A stretch of 64,000 bases of DNA from Massilia sp. METH4 (GTDB lineage: Bacteria; Pseudomonadota; Gammaproteobacteria; Burkholderiales; Burkholderiaceae_D), in assembly GCF_037094685.1 (NCBI RefSeq), contig NZ_CP146614.1, forward strand, positions 4,402,001 to 4,466,000, given 5' to 3'. Under the pieces are notes generated by a model, which saw nothing but the letters and a program-made list of their open reading frames with translations, did no database searches and was not told the DNA's origin. A program made the translations under genes and the position numbers. Within the stretch, counting starts at the first letter, position 1. The number at the start of each line of letters is the position of its first letter. Positions 35,365-44,932 of the stretch are shown here, piece after piece.

Positions 35365-36663
35365 TCAGCCGCCTTCCTTCGGCGCCACGTGCTTGACGAG
35401 CAACTGGTCGATCCGGTAATGGTCCACGTCGATCACTTCGAACTTGAGGCCGTGGTACTCCACGCTGTCGGTGCGTTTCGGGACCTTGCGCAGCATGTAC
35501 ATCATGAAGCCGGCGGCGGTTTCGTAATTCTCTTCTTCCGGCAGGCTTTCGAGGCCGAAGGTGCGCTTCAGGTCTTCGACCGGCGTGCCGCCGTCGATCA
35601 GCCACGAACCGTCGTCGCGCTGGATCACCTGCAAGTCCTCGTCCGGCGTGTTGCCCCAGCTGCCCATCACCGTCAGCATGATGTCGCTGAGCGTGATCAC
35701 GCCCATGACCAGCGCATATTCGTTGATCACCACGGCGAAGGTTTCCTTGCTGGCTCGGAAGCGGTCGAGCAGCTCGGAAAGGGTCAGCGTGTCGGGGATG
35801 ATCGGCACCGTGCGGATCGTCAGTTCGTTCAGCTGCACGGGGGCCTGCTTGTGCAGCAGGCGCACCAGGATGTCCCGCGTGTCCACGTAGCCGATCACGC
35901 GGTCGATCGAGCCGTCGCACACGGGGAATTTCGAAAACGACGCCACTTTCTGGCGGATGCTTTCCTCGCTTTCCTTCAGGTTGAAGTACACCACGTTGTC
36001 GCGCGTCGTCATCGCCGAGGCGACCGAGCGGGACTCCAGCTGGAAGACGTTCTCGATGAAATGCTGTTCCTGCTTCTGCAGCACGCCGGCCTGGGCGCCC
36101 GCTTCCACGGCGGCCGAGATCTCGTCGAAGGTGATGCTGTCTTCGCGGGCCGTGTCGATCTTGAAGATGCGGAAGATGATGTTCGCGGCCGAGTTGATCA
36201 GCCAGGACAGCGGTTTGCAGATGCGGATGAACAGCGAAACGGGTTCGATCAGCAGCACCCCGATCCGTTCCGGCGCCATCATCGCCAGCCGCTTCGGCAT
36301 CAGGTCGGCGAACAGGATGAACAGGAACGTGACGGTGATGAACGAGGCGGCGAAGCCGATATTGTCCAGCGCCGGGCCGGTGTAGAAGGTGGAGATCCAG
36401 CCGATGAAGTGCGGGCGCAGCGCGCCTTCGCCGACGATGCCGCCCATGATGGAGATGGCGTTCAGGCCGATCTGGCTGGCGGCGAAGAAGTCGGCCGACT
36501 GCGCCTGCAGCGCCATCACCTTCAGGGCGCGCTCGTCGCCCGCTTCGGCGAGCAGCTTGAGCTTGATCTTGCGCGCGCCGGCGAACGCGATCTCGGTAAG
36601 GGACAGGAAACCTGCGGCGAGCACCAGCAGGACCAGCAACAGGACGTTTTGCAGCAGACTCAA
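35365..36663 (-). CDS. YtfL/PaeA-like CNNM-CBS membrane protein (CorC/HlyC family)
   Basis: The 432-residue protein has a DUF21/CNNM membrane domain (about 1-175, three to four helices, with SLTEIAFAGARKIKLKLLAE), a CBS pair (about 200-320) and a C-terminal CorC/HlyC domain. The order and spacing equal E. coli YtfL, recently described as the polyamine exporter PaeA, and related putative Mg/Co exporters. A TTG start at 36663 (LSLLQNVLLL) is preferred: it has AGGTG upstream and aligns with the YtfL N-terminus. The alternative ATG at 36723 adds a 20-residue polar tail without ribosome-binding site. It stands alone. Confidence 0.85.
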   Translation of the reverse strand: MSLLQNVLLLVLLVLAAGFLSLTEIAFAGARKIKLKLLAEAGDERALKVMALQAQSADFFAASQIGLNAISIMGGIVGEGALRPHFIGWISTFYTGPALDNIGFAASFITVTFLFILFADLMPKRLAMMAPERIGVLLIEPVSLFIRICKPLSWLINSAANIIFRIFKIDTAREDSITFDEISAAVEAGAQAGVLQKQEQHFIENVFQLESRSVASAMTTRDNVVYFNLKESEESIRQKVASFSKFPVCDGSIDRVIGYVDTRDILVRLLHKQAPVQLNELTIRTVPIIPDTLTLSELLDRFRASKETFAVVINEYALVMGVITLSDIMLTVMGSWGNTPDEDLQVIQRDDGSWLIDGGTPVEDLKRTFGLESLPEEENYETAAGFMMYMLRKVPKRTDSVEYHGLKFEVIDVDHYRIDQLLVKHVAPKEGG

Positions 36664-36792
36664 AGGGCACCTGGCAAGGATGACCGGCGGGCGGTCGTTG
36701 CTGCCAGTATATTTGCTGGGCATGGCGGTCGCAACCGGAGCCGGCTGGCGCGCGCCGGCCGGCTCGCCCGGCGAGGACGGCGCCGGTTGCGG

Positions 36793-37836
36793 CTAGGCCG
36801 ACTCGCGCAGCACCATCCCGCCCGTGAAGCGCTTGCGCCACGGCGCCGTATCGTCGCCGTCGAGCTGCGCCTGCACGCATTCCATGGCGGCGATGCCGAT
36901 GGCCGCGACGTCTTGCCTGAACGTGGTGAGCGGAGGATGGAGGTAAGCGGAGATCGGCAGGTCGTCATGCCCGGCGATGGCGATGTCCTTGCCCGGTTCG
37001 AGGCCGAACTTGCGGCAGGCGGACATGGCGCCGATCGCCAGCCGGTCGGTGCCGCAGGCGAGGGCGGTGATGCCGGCGCGCTTGAACGCGCCGGTGGCGA
37101 GCCAGTCGAGCACGTGGCGGAATGCATACCCCTCGAAATCCCACGACGGCTGGGTGCCGGCGGGCACGAGGTGCGGCGGCATGCCCGCTTCCGCCATCGC
37201 TTCCTGGTAACCGGCCAGCCTTTCCGCCGGCGAGGGATGCGCGACCGGCGGCGCGCCCAGGTAGGCAGGCCGGTGGCCACGGCCGAGCAGGTAGCGCGTC
37301 AGCATCGCCATGCTCTGCCGGTTATCGTTCATCACGAAGTTGCAGTCCTCGTGCACGTAGCTGTCCAGGTAGACGATGCGCATTTCCTGCTCGAGCCGCC
37401 GCAGGAGGTCCAGGTTGTCCCGCGACGCGACGGCGGTCAGCACCACGCCGGCCACCTTCATCGAGCGCATCGTCAGCAGCGCCGCCGCTTCCTCGGCCGG
37501 ATCGTTGTACGAGCACTGGATGATCACATCCATCGCCAGCGCCTTGGCCTTCTGTTCGATGGCGCGCAGCGCTTCGGCGAAGAAGGGTTCGTTGATCACG
37601 GGCAGAACGACGCCGACGGTGCGCGACCGGCCCCTGACAAGGCTCACCGCGTGCGGGTCCGGCACGTATTCGAGTTCCTGGCAGGCCTGGAGGATGCGGG
37701 CCCGCGTGTCCGGCTTCAGTCCGTCGCCGTCGTTGAAATACTTCGAGACGGTGGCGCGCGAGACCCCGGCGCGCGCGGCGACATCGTGCATCGTGGCCGG
37801 TGGGCGGATGGCATGGCCATTCTGGGCTTTCTTCAT
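36793..37836 (-). CDS. LacI-family transcriptional regulator of the sugar ABC cluster
   Basis: The 347-residue protein has the LacI helix-turn-helix MHDVAARAGVSRATVSKYFN (about 16-35), the hinge region and a periplasmic-binding-protein-like effector domain (about 72-340). It is divergent from the ABC transporter operon at 38218. A shared sequence GAC-W-CGTGTAA-R-GT occurs just upstream of its own start (37846) and inside the transporter promoter (38106), so autoregulation and repression of the operon are likely. The inducer is presumably the transported sugar or its phosphate. Confidence 0.88.
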   Translation of the reverse strand: MKKAQNGHAIRPPATMHDVAARAGVSRATVSKYFNDGDGLKPDTRARILQACQELEYVPDPHAVSLVRGRSRTVGVVLPVINEPFFAEALRAIEQKAKALAMDVIIQCSYNDPAEEAAALLTMRSMKVAGVVLTAVASRDNLDLLRRLEQEMRIVYLDSYVHEDCNFVMNDNRQSMAMLTRYLLGRGHRPAYLGAPPVAHPSPAERLAGYQEAMAEAGMPPHLVPAGTQPSWDFEGYAFRHVLDWLATGAFKRAGITALACGTDRLAIGAMSACRKFGLEPGKDIAIAGHDDLPISAYLHPPLTTFRQDVAAIGIAAMECVQAQLDGDDTAPWRKRFTGGMVLRESA

Positions 37837-37845
37837 GCGTGACTT

Positions 37846-37859
37846 GACTCGTGTAAGGT
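37846..37859 (+). promoter_or_regulatory. LacI operator candidate 1
   Basis: GACTCGTGTAAGGT lies 10 bp upstream of the lacI-type start and matches GACACGTGTAAAGT at 38106 in 12 of 14 positions. Confidence 0.45.
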
Positions 37860-38089
37860 AAGTTCCCGGGCAACGGCCAGAAGCCCGTTGCCATCCATGG
37901 CCGGCGCCGGCGATACCGCGACAGCTTCCCTATCATAGCGCAAATACTTGTGCGCAACATCAGTGCAGCATCTTTGCCGGTATGGGAATTGCCGGGCACG
38001 GTGGCACGGGAACGGAGCGCACCGCCAACTGATTTTTCCCTGCGGAATCTAGCGCCAGATCCCCTCGGCAACAGCACGGAAAAAACCGG

Positions 38090-38122
38090 TTGACGTCAAA
38101 AAGTCGACACGTGTAAAGTTTG
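38090..38122 (+). promoter_or_regulatory. Promoter with LacI operator candidate 2
   Basis: TTGACG (38090-38095) and TAAAGT (38114-38119) are 18 bases apart. Between and over the -10 lies an imperfect palindrome centred on ACACGTGT (AAAGTCGACAC-GTGTAAAGTTT), with the central CG typical of LacI-family operators. Confidence 0.55.
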
Positions 38123-38217
38123 CTCGTGACGACAGAATCACAGCCCGGCGCCGGACAGTGGCGCCACAGGCCGCGGGCGCGCTCGCGCCGCTCGCCCCAT
38201 TAACCGGAGACACTGCA

Positions 38218-39159
38218 ATGAAAAGACAAGCCCTCGCCGCCTGCATCGCGGCCGCAGCGTTGGCGCTGGCCGGCCCGGCCAGCGCCCAGCGGCCCCTGAA
38301 ATCCGTCGGCGTCGCCGTGAGCGACCTCGCCAATCCCTACTTCGTGGCCATCGGCAAGGGCGCCGCCGACGCGGCCAGGAACATCGCCGGCCCGCGCGTG
38401 AAGGTGACCACCGTCTCCAGCAAGTACGACCTGCATACCCAGGTCGGCCAGATCGAGAACTTCATCGCCAACAAGGTCGACATCCTCGTCGTCAACGCGA
38501 CCGACCCGAAAGGCATCGCTCCCGTGCTGCGCAAGGCCCGCGACGCCGGCATCGTCGTGATGGCGGTCGACGTGGGGGCCGACAATGCCGATGCCACGAT
38601 CATGTCCGACAACACGATGGCCGGCGTCGAGTCGTGCAAGCGCATCGTCGAACGGCTGAAAGGGAAGGGCAATGTGGTGATCGTCAACGGCCCACCCGTG
38701 ACCGCCGTGATCGCCCGCGTGGCCGGGTGCAAGCAAGCCCTGGCAGGTACGGGCATCCGCATCGTCTCGGACAACCAGGACGCCAAGGGCAGCCTCGATG
38801 GCGGCATGGAAGTGATGACGAACCTCCTGATCGCGCACCGCAAGATCGACGCCGTGTTCGCCATCAACGATCCTTCCGCGATCGGTGCCGAGCTGGCGGT
38901 GAAACAGGCTGGCCGCGCCGACGTGCAGATGGTGGCATCGGTGGACGGCGCGCCGGACGCCGAGGCGGCGCTCAAGTCGAAGAACAGCATCTTCGCAGTC
39001 ACGGCCGCGCAGGACCCGTACAAGATGGCCACCATGGCCATCGAGATCGGCTACGGGATCATGCAGGGCAAGCGGCCGGCCAACCCGACCGTGCTGATTC
39101 CCACGCCGGCCATTACCAGGAACAACGTGGCTGCCTACAAGGGCTGGGCCAGCCGGTAG
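38218..39159 (+). CDS. Sugar ABC transporter periplasmic binding protein
   Basis: The 313-residue protein has a cleavable signal peptide (about 1-23, ending GPASAQ) and the RbsB-like fold: [39 protein letters not shown] and the C-terminal [17 protein letters not shown]. It captures a monosaccharide such as ribose, fructose or a related pentose/hexose in the periplasm. CCGGAGAC precedes the ATG. It starts the operon binding protein - ATPase - permease - kinase - porin, a layout like the fructose (frcBCAK) systems of rhizobia, so fructose is one reasonable guess. Confidence 0.88.
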   Translation: MKRQALAACIAAAALALAGPASAQRPLKSVGVAVSDLANPYFVAIGKGAADAARNIAGPRVKVTTVSSKYDLHTQVGQIENFIANKVDILVVNATDPKGIAPVLRKARDAGIVVMAVDVGADNADATIMSDNTMAGVESCKRIVERLKGKGNVVIVNGPPVTAVIARVAGCKQALAGTGIRIVSDNQDAKGSLDGGMEVMTNLLIAHRKIDAVFAINDPSAIGAELAVKQAGRADVQMVASVDGAPDAEAALKSKNSIFAVTAAQDPYKMATMAIEIGYGIMQGKRPANPTVLIPTPAITRNNVAAYKGWASR

Positions 39160-39209
39160 CCTCTCGCGCTTCCCGCGCAATCCCCCTGCAACACCTCATC
39201 GGAGGAGAC

Positions 39210-40718
39210 ATGGCAACAGCAATTGAACAAGCGGTGCTGGAGGTGTCCGGCATCCGCAAGCGCTTCGGCGCCGTCACGGTGCTCGACGGCGTCCAGCTTT
39301 GCATCCGGCCTGGCGAGATCCACGCGCTGATGGGCGAGAACGGTGCCGGCAAGAGCACGCTGATGAAGATCCTGGCGGGCGTCTACCAGCCCGATGCGGG
39401 CGAGATCCGCGTGGCCGGCAAGCCGGTACGCATTTCCTGCCCGGCCGAGGCGCGCGCCTGCGGCATCAACCTGATCTACCAGGAACTGTCGGTGGCGCCC
39501 AACCTCACCGTGGCGCAGAACATCTTCATGGGCGCGGAACCGCGCGGCCGTTTCGGCACCGTCGATACGGCGCGCATGAACCGGCGCGCCGCGGAAGTGC
39601 TGCGCAGCCTTGGCGCCACCTTCGCGCCGACCCGGCTTGCCTGCGGGCTGTCCATCGCCGACCAGCAGCAGGTCGAGATCGCCCGTGCGCTGGTGCACGA
39701 AAGCCGCGTGCTGATCATGGACGAGCCGACGGCCGCCTTGTCCGAGCGCGAGACCGGGCGCCTGTTCGACGTGATGCGCGGCCTGCGCGATCGGGGCATC
39801 GCCATCATCTACATCAGCCACCGCATGGCCGAGGTGCGCATGCTGGCCGACCGCGTGACGGTGCTGCGCGACGGCACCTGGGTCGGCGAACTGCCGCGCG
39901 AGGAAGCCACGCCCGAGACGGTGGTGCGCATGATGGTCGGCCGCGAGCTGAACGGCTTCTACGAGCACGCCGGCAAGCGCGCCGCCGGCGCGGTGCGCCT
40001 GAAGCTCACCGGCGTGCACGGCGCGAAGGTGCACCCGGCGTCGCTCGCCGTGCGGGCCGGCGAGATCGTCGGCCTCGCCGGGCTGGTCGGCGCGGGCCGC
40101 ACGGAACTCGCGCGGCTCGTGTTCGGCGCCGACCGCATGGCCGGCGGAACGGTCGAGGTGGACGGCGAGGCGGTGACGATCCGCGAGCCCGCCGATGCCA
40201 TCCGCCTCGGCATCGCCTACGTGCCGGAAGACCGCAAGGGGCAGGGCCTGTTCCTGCAACAGTCACTGCTGGCCAATGTGACGATGAACGTGCTCGGCGC
40301 GCATGCGCGCTGCGGCGTGCTGCGGCAGGGGGCGCTGCTGCGCGTCACGCGCGACGCCATCGCCCGCCTCTCCGCGCGGGGCGCCGGGCCGGAAGGCATC
40401 ATCGGCGGCCTGTCCGGCGGCAATCAGCAAAAGCTGCTGCTGGCGCGCTGGCTGGCCATCAACCCGCGCGTGCTGATCCTGGACGAGCCCACGCGCGGCG
40501 TCGATATCGGCGCCAAGCACGAGATCTACCGGATCATCCACGAGCTGGCGGACGCCGGCGTCGCCGTGCTGTGCATCTCGAGCGAGCTGGCCGAGATCAT
40601 CGGCATCTGTGACCGCGTGCTGGTCATGCGCGAAGGCGCCATGGCCGGCGAACTGCGCGGCGAACGCATCACCCAGGAAAACATCATGGCGCTGGCCACC
40701 CTGGCCCAGGCCGCATAA
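39210..40718 (+). CDS. Sugar ABC transporter ATP-binding protein (two ABC domains)
   Basis: The 502-residue protein has two fused ABC domains as in RbsA/MglA. The first has Walker [10 protein letters not shown] (about 43), signature [15 protein letters not shown] and Walker [12 protein letters not shown]. The second has the degenerate Walker [17 protein letters not shown], usual in this family, with signature [15 protein letters not shown] and Walker [13 protein letters not shown]. It energises the permease encoded next. GGAGGAGAC lies before the ATG at 39210; the longer upstream frame is a shadow of the binding-protein gene. Confidence 0.92.
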   Translation: MATAIEQAVLEVSGIRKRFGAVTVLDGVQLCIRPGEIHALMGENGAGKSTLMKILAGVYQPDAGEIRVAGKPVRISCPAEARACGINLIYQELSVAPNLTVAQNIFMGAEPRGRFGTVDTARMNRRAAEVLRSLGATFAPTRLACGLSIADQQQVEIARALVHESRVLIMDEPTAALSERETGRLFDVMRGLRDRGIAIIYISHRMAEVRMLADRVTVLRDGTWVGELPREEATPETVVRMMVGRELNGFYEHAGKRAAGAVRLKLTGVHGAKVHPASLAVRAGEIVGLAGLVGAGRTELARLVFGADRMAGGTVEVDGEAVTIREPADAIRLGIAYVPEDRKGQGLFLQQSLLANVTMNVLGAHARCGVLRQGALLRVTRDAIARLSARGAGPEGIIGGLSGGNQQKLLLARWLAINPRVLILDEPTRGVDIGAKHEIYRIIHELADAGVAVLCISSELAEIIGICDRVLVMREGAMAGELRGERITQENIMALATLAQAA

Positions 40719-40727
40719 GGAGACATC

Positions 40728-41816
40728 ATGCTCATCAATTCCGGCAACACCATTCAATCGTCGCTGTCACCGAGCCCCGGTGGCGAAGCCAAGGCTGCGT
40801 CCAACGCGGCGCGGCGCCCGGCCGGGCAAAGCCGCATCGGCGGCATCGGCCCGGCGTGCTCGCGCATGTTCGCCACGCTCGGCATGTTCCCGGTGCTCGT
40901 CGCACTGTGGGTCGTGTTCTATTTCCTGACCGGCTACTTCGCGGAAGACGGCATCTCCAACTTCGCCACCTCGGCCAACACGATGAACGTGCTGCGCCAG
41001 ACCTCGATCAACCTGGTGCTGGCCACCGGCATGACCTTCGTGATCCTCACGGGCGGCATCGACCTGTCGGTGGGCTCCGTGCTCGCGGTCTCGGCGGTGC
41101 TCGGCATGATCGCCTCGCTGCCGGGCAATGCGCCGGCGCTGTCGCTACCCGTCTTCCTGGCCGCCGGCCTCGGCATGGGGCTGCTGAACGGACTGCTGGT
41201 GGCGGTCTTTCGCATCAATCCTTTCGTGGTCACGCTCGGCACCATGACCGCGTTGCGCGGCGCCGCCTACCTGCTGGCCGACGGCACCACGATCCTGAAC
41301 CGCGAGATCCCGAGCTTCGAGTGGATCGGCAACGGTTCCTTCGCCGGCTTGCCCTGGCTGGTGTGGGTGGCCGCGGCGCTGGTGCTGGCCGCCTGGTTCA
41401 TCCTGCGCCGCACGGTGCTCGGCATGCACATCTACGCAGTCGGCGGCAATCCGCAGGCGGCACGCCTGACCGGCATCAAGGTCGGCGTGGTGATGGTCTT
41501 CGTGTATGCGTTCTCCGGCCTGTGCGCGGGCACCGCCGGCGCGATGTCGGCCAGCCGCCTGTATGGCGCGAACGGCAACTGGGGCTCCGGCTACGAGCTC
41601 GATGCGATTGCCGCCGTGGTCCTCGGCGGCACCAGCCTGATGGGCGGCGTCGGCACGATCTGGGGCACGGTCATCGGCGCGCTGATCATCGCGCTCCTCA
41701 ACAATGGCCTGACGATCCTCGGCCTGTCCTCGTTCTGGCAGTACGTGGCGAAGGGCGCCGTCATCGTGCTGGCCGTGATGCTGGACAAATGGCGTCACCA
41801 GCAACAGGCGAACTGA
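40728..41816 (+). CDS. Sugar ABC transporter permease
   Basis: The 362-residue protein has about eight to ten membrane segments after an unusual 45-residue polar N-terminal extension. It shows the RbsC-type motifs VLATGMTFVILTGGIDLSVGSVLA and AVVLGGTSLMGGVGTIWGTVIGALI. It lies 9 bases after the ATPase gene with AAGGAGAC before the ATG and 1 base before the kinase gene. Confidence 0.9.
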   Translation: MLINSGNTIQSSLSPSPGGEAKAASNAARRPAGQSRIGGIGPACSRMFATLGMFPVLVALWVVFYFLTGYFAEDGISNFATSANTMNVLRQTSINLVLATGMTFVILTGGIDLSVGSVLAVSAVLGMIASLPGNAPALSLPVFLAAGLGMGLLNGLLVAVFRINPFVVTLGTMTALRGAAYLLADGTTILNREIPSFEWIGNGSFAGLPWLVWVAAALVLAAWFILRRTVLGMHIYAVGGNPQAARLTGIKVGVVMVFVYAFSGLCAGTAGAMSASRLYGANGNWGSGYELDAIAAVVLGGTSLMGGVGTIWGTVIGALIIALLNNGLTILGLSSFWQYVAKGAVIVLAVMLDKWRHQQQAN

Positions 41817-41817
41817 C

Positions 41818-42729
41818 ATGGCAGACGGACGATTCCCCCGCTATGTCGTCTTCGGCGAAGCGCTGACCGACATGATCCGCCAGGACGACGGCACCTGGCA
41901 CGCGCATCCCGGCGGCTCCTGCTGGAACGTGGCCCGCGTGGGCGCGCGGCTGGGCGTGCACACCGGCTATGCCGGCGCCGTCAGCAAGGATATCTTCGGC
42001 GACGAGATCGCCGAGGCGGGCGCGCAGGCCGGCCTGGATGCGCGCTTCCTGCAGCGCGCCGACGCGCCGCCGTTCATCGCCATGGTGACGTCGCGCCATC
42101 CGCCGCGCTACGTCTTCCTCGGCGAGAACAGCGCGGACCTGCACTTCCAGCCGGCGCGGCTGCCGGAAGGCTGGATCGAGGATGCCGAGATCGTGCACCT
42201 GGGCGGGCTGGCGCTGGCGCGCCCGCCGCTGGCGCAGCGGCTCGTGGAGCAGGCCCTCACGGCGCGCTGCGCCGGCCGGCGCATCGCCTTCGATCCGAAT
42301 TTCCGCAACGAGATGCGCGACCCATCCTACCAGCCGGTGTTCCGGCAGGTCGTGGCGATCGCCAATCACATCAAGGTGTCCGACGAAGACCTGGAAGGCC
42401 TGTTTCCGGGGCTGGCGCCGCGCGACGCGGTGGCCGAGCTGCGCGCGATAGCGCCCGATGCGGAAATCCTGCTCACGCGCGGTGCCCGCGGCCTGTGCCT
42501 GATCCGCGGGGAGCACGTGCTGGAGGCGCCGGCGCGCCGCGTCGACGTGGCCGACACCGTCGGCTGCGGCGACGCGGCAATGGCGGGCTGGATCAGCGGC
42601 AAGCTGCTGTATCCCGAGATGCCGGCGCACCGCCAACTCGCGCGCATCGCCACGGTGGCCGCCGTGGCGGCCATGCACCCGGGGCCGTATGCCCCGTCGG
42701 CGCGGGAAGTCGACGCCATGCTTGACTGA
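41818..42729 (+). CDS. PfkB-family carbohydrate kinase
   Basis: The 303-residue protein has the two PfkB signatures: the N-terminal GGSCWNVARVGARLG (about 30-45, in place of GGAPANVA) and the C-terminal VDVADTVGCGDAAMAGW (about 240-256) with the catalytic aspartate in GCGD (an uncommon variant of GAGD). It phosphorylates the sugar brought in by the ABC transporter; fructokinase and ribokinase are the main possibilities. It starts 1 base after the permease stop codon. Confidence 0.87.
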   Translation: MADGRFPRYVVFGEALTDMIRQDDGTWHAHPGGSCWNVARVGARLGVHTGYAGAVSKDIFGDEIAEAGAQAGLDARFLQRADAPPFIAMVTSRHPPRYVFLGENSADLHFQPARLPEGWIEDAEIVHLGGLALARPPLAQRLVEQALTARCAGRRIAFDPNFRNEMRDPSYQPVFRQVVAIANHIKVSDEDLEGLFPGLAPRDAVAELRAIAPDAEILLTRGARGLCLIRGEHVLEAPARRVDVADTVGCGDAAMAGWISGKLLYPEMPAHRQLARIATVAAVAAMHPGPYAPSAREVDAMLD

Positions 42730-42740
42730 CGACCCGCCAG

Positions 42741-42762
42741 GCGCCGGCGCCACCGCCGGCGC
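42741..42762 (+). terminator. Hairpin between kinase and porin genes
   Basis: GCGCCGGCG and CGCCGGCGC form 9-bp arms around CCAC, 12 bases after the kinase stop codon. Without a U-tract it may be a partial terminator or processing site that lowers porin expression or protects the upstream mRNA. Confidence 0.4.
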
Positions 42763-42888
42763 AGCCTCCGGCCGTTGGCCGGAACGGCCCGGCAATCCCG
42801 CTTCGCACCACGCAACCCGCCGCGCACTGCTGCCGCGGCGGGACGGGATTCGCTGCGCCCGACAACCATAAAACCATCAGGAGACATC

Positions 42889-44112
42889 ATGCGCATGAAG
42901 CACATCGCGGCGGCGCTGCTCGCGCTCGCCCCGGCCTTTCCGGCGGCTGCCCTCGATATCGACCAGTACCTGCGCGCCCATGCCGGCGTCAATTCCGCCT
43001 CGGGCGGGCAAACCTGCTTCGGCCTGGCCGGCGCGGAGGCAAAGTACCGGCTGGGCAATGAATGCGGCGTCTATGGCGAACTGCTGCTCGGCCAGCGCCT
43101 GCTCGACAGCGCGGACGGGCAAGTGAAGGGTTACGCGATGCTGAACCTGGGCAACCGGGCAGCGTCCAGCAATGCCGCCCGGCCGCAGGGCGGGTGGGAC
43201 GTCGGCCTGCCGCAAGCCTACGTCGCCATCGAAAACATGTCCAGCCTCGGTGGCGCGACATTGTGGGCCGGCCGGCGCTACTACAAGCGCGAATCGATGC
43301 ACCTTACCGATTTCATGTACTGGAACCCTTCTGGCCTGGGCGGCGGCATCGAGAACGTGCGCGTGGGCGGCCTGCAGGTGAGCTATGCCTTCCTGCACGA
43401 CGACCGGGAAACCATGCCGAACATGCAGGTGGGCGACACGGCAAGCCGGCACGACTTCCAGCTGCGCGGCTGGCAGGTCAATCCCGGCGGCTCGCTGGAA
43501 CTCGGCCTCACGCTCATCCACGGCAACGGCGGCGAACAGCGCCATGGCGGCTCGATGATCACCGTGCAGCACCGCCAGAAGAACGTATTCGGCGCGGGCG
43601 ATAACCGCCTGGTGCTCCAGTGGGGCACCGGCGCGGGCGCGGACAATGGTGCTACCGGCGACACCGCCAACGGCAGCGACGTGCATCGCCTGCGCATCAT
43701 GGATGGCTGGCAGGCGCAGGTCACCCCGCGGTTTGGCGGCGAGCTCCTCCTGCTCTGGCAACGCGATACCGCGCACGATCCGGCGAAGGAGAAGACCTGG
43801 GCCAGCGCGGGCGGGCGCATGTCCTATGGCGTTACCGACCACGTGAAACTGCTGGCCGACATCGGTCACGACCGGGTCGCGCCGAAGCACGGCGACGCGC
43901 GGCGGCTGACCAAGTTCACGGGCGCGGTGGCGCTGTCTTCAGGCCGGCGCTATTTCGACCGGCCCGAACTGCGGCTGTTCTTCACGCACGCCCGTTGGAA
44001 CGCCGCCGCCCGCGCGGCGGCGGCCAGTGGCGATCCGTTATCGGCGGGCGGCATCTTCGGCACCGCCTTCAGGGGCTCCACCGTCGGCCTCGCGTTCGAG
44101 AACAACTGGTAA
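42889..44112 (+). CDS. LamB-like carbohydrate porin
   Basis: The 407-residue protein has a signal peptide (about 1-21) and a maltoporin-type start: [27 protein letters not shown] (about 45-70), including the paired cysteines, then [32 protein letters not shown]. It ends in an aromatic residue (FENNW), as outer-membrane beta-barrels do. It would allow sugar or oligosaccharide entry for the ABC system encoded just upstream. CAGGAGAC precedes the ATG. A 159-bp gap with a hairpin separates it from the kinase gene. Confidence 0.85.
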   Translation: [407 protein letters not shown]

Positions 44113-44118
44113 GCGCGC

Positions 44119-44922
44119 TCACAGCAGGAAGCGCCTGCCGCCGCCGTCGGGCAGCGGAGCGGCGGCGCCGCTCTCGTCCTTCAGCGCGACGCCGGTCAGC
44201 TGCCGCCGGCGCGCCTCCGCCAGCAGGTAATGCAGCCGGCCTGCCGCTTCCTCGTAGCGCAGCCCGGCCGGCCGCACGTTCGAAATGCAATTGCGCCGCT
44301 CGTCGGTCAGGCCCACGGCCGGTTCCCACGTGATGTACAGGCCCATGCTGTCCGGCGAACTGAGGCCGGGCCGTTCGCCGATCAGCACCACGACGATTTT
44401 GGCGCCGAGCAGTTCGCCCACCTCGTCGCCGACGGCCACGCGGCCCTGCCGCACGATCGAGACCGGCGCCAGCGACCAGGATTCGCTTCGCAGGCGCGAG
44501 CGCAGCGCGGCCAGGAACGGCGCCGCGTTCTGCATGACGGCGAGGGCGGAAAGGCCATCGGCCACCACGAAGGCCAGGTCGAAGGGACGCGGACCCGGCT
44601 GCCCCGGCATGGCGAGGGCGCGCGAGGCATCGTCCAGCCGCCGGCCGAGGTCGGGGCGTTGCAGATAGACATGCCGGTTCTCCGCCGCGCTGTGCAGCGA
44701 CAGGATAGGCCCCGCTTCCGGCCACGCGGCTTCGATCTGCCTGCCGAGCGCCGCGCTGTCCAGTTCCAGGTGCACGGCATCGCGCGCCCGCGCATGGGCG
44801 AGCTGGAAGTCCAGCTGGGCGGCGGTGGGCTGGCTCACCCCCACGTGGCCGAGGGCGATGCGTGCGGCGGTGAACTGGCGCAGCGCCTGCCACGGGTCGG
44901 GGTTGCCGAGATCGTCCGACAT
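44119..44922 (-). CDS. eutC: Ethanolamine ammonia-lyase light chain
   Basis: The 267-residue protein matches Eut[19 protein letters not shown] near the N-terminus, [13 protein letters not shown] (about 110), [35 protein letters not shown] (about 160-195) and [11 protein letters not shown]. With EutB it forms the adenosylcobalamin-dependent lyase that converts ethanolamine to acetaldehyde and ammonia. The E. coli protein is longer at its N-terminus. It starts 10 bases after the eutB stop codon with AAGGAGCAA upstream. It converges with the porin gene. Confidence 0.93.
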   Translation of the reverse strand: MSDDLGNPDPWQALRQFTAARIALGHVGVSQPTAAQLDFQLAHARARDAVHLELDSAALGRQIEAAWPEAGPILSLHSAAENRHVYLQRPDLGRRLDDASRALAMPGQPGPRPFDLAFVVADGLSALAVMQNAAPFLAALRSRLRSESWSLAPVSIVRQGRVAVGDEVGELLGAKIVVVLIGERPGLSSPDSMGLYITWEPAVGLTDERRNCISNVRPAGLRYEEAAGRLHYLLAEARRRQLTGVALKDESGAAAPLPDGGGRRFLL

Positions 44923-44932
44923 CGTTGCTCCT

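Larger units (their letters stand above)
37837..38217. other. 381-bp divergent control region of the sugar ABC cluster
   Basis: The region contains the two LacI operator candidates at 37846-37859 and 38098-38122 and a promoter TTGACG (38090)-N18-TAAAGT (38114). The rest holds no gene; a stretch near 37930-38040 is comparatively AT-rich. Confidence 0.55.
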
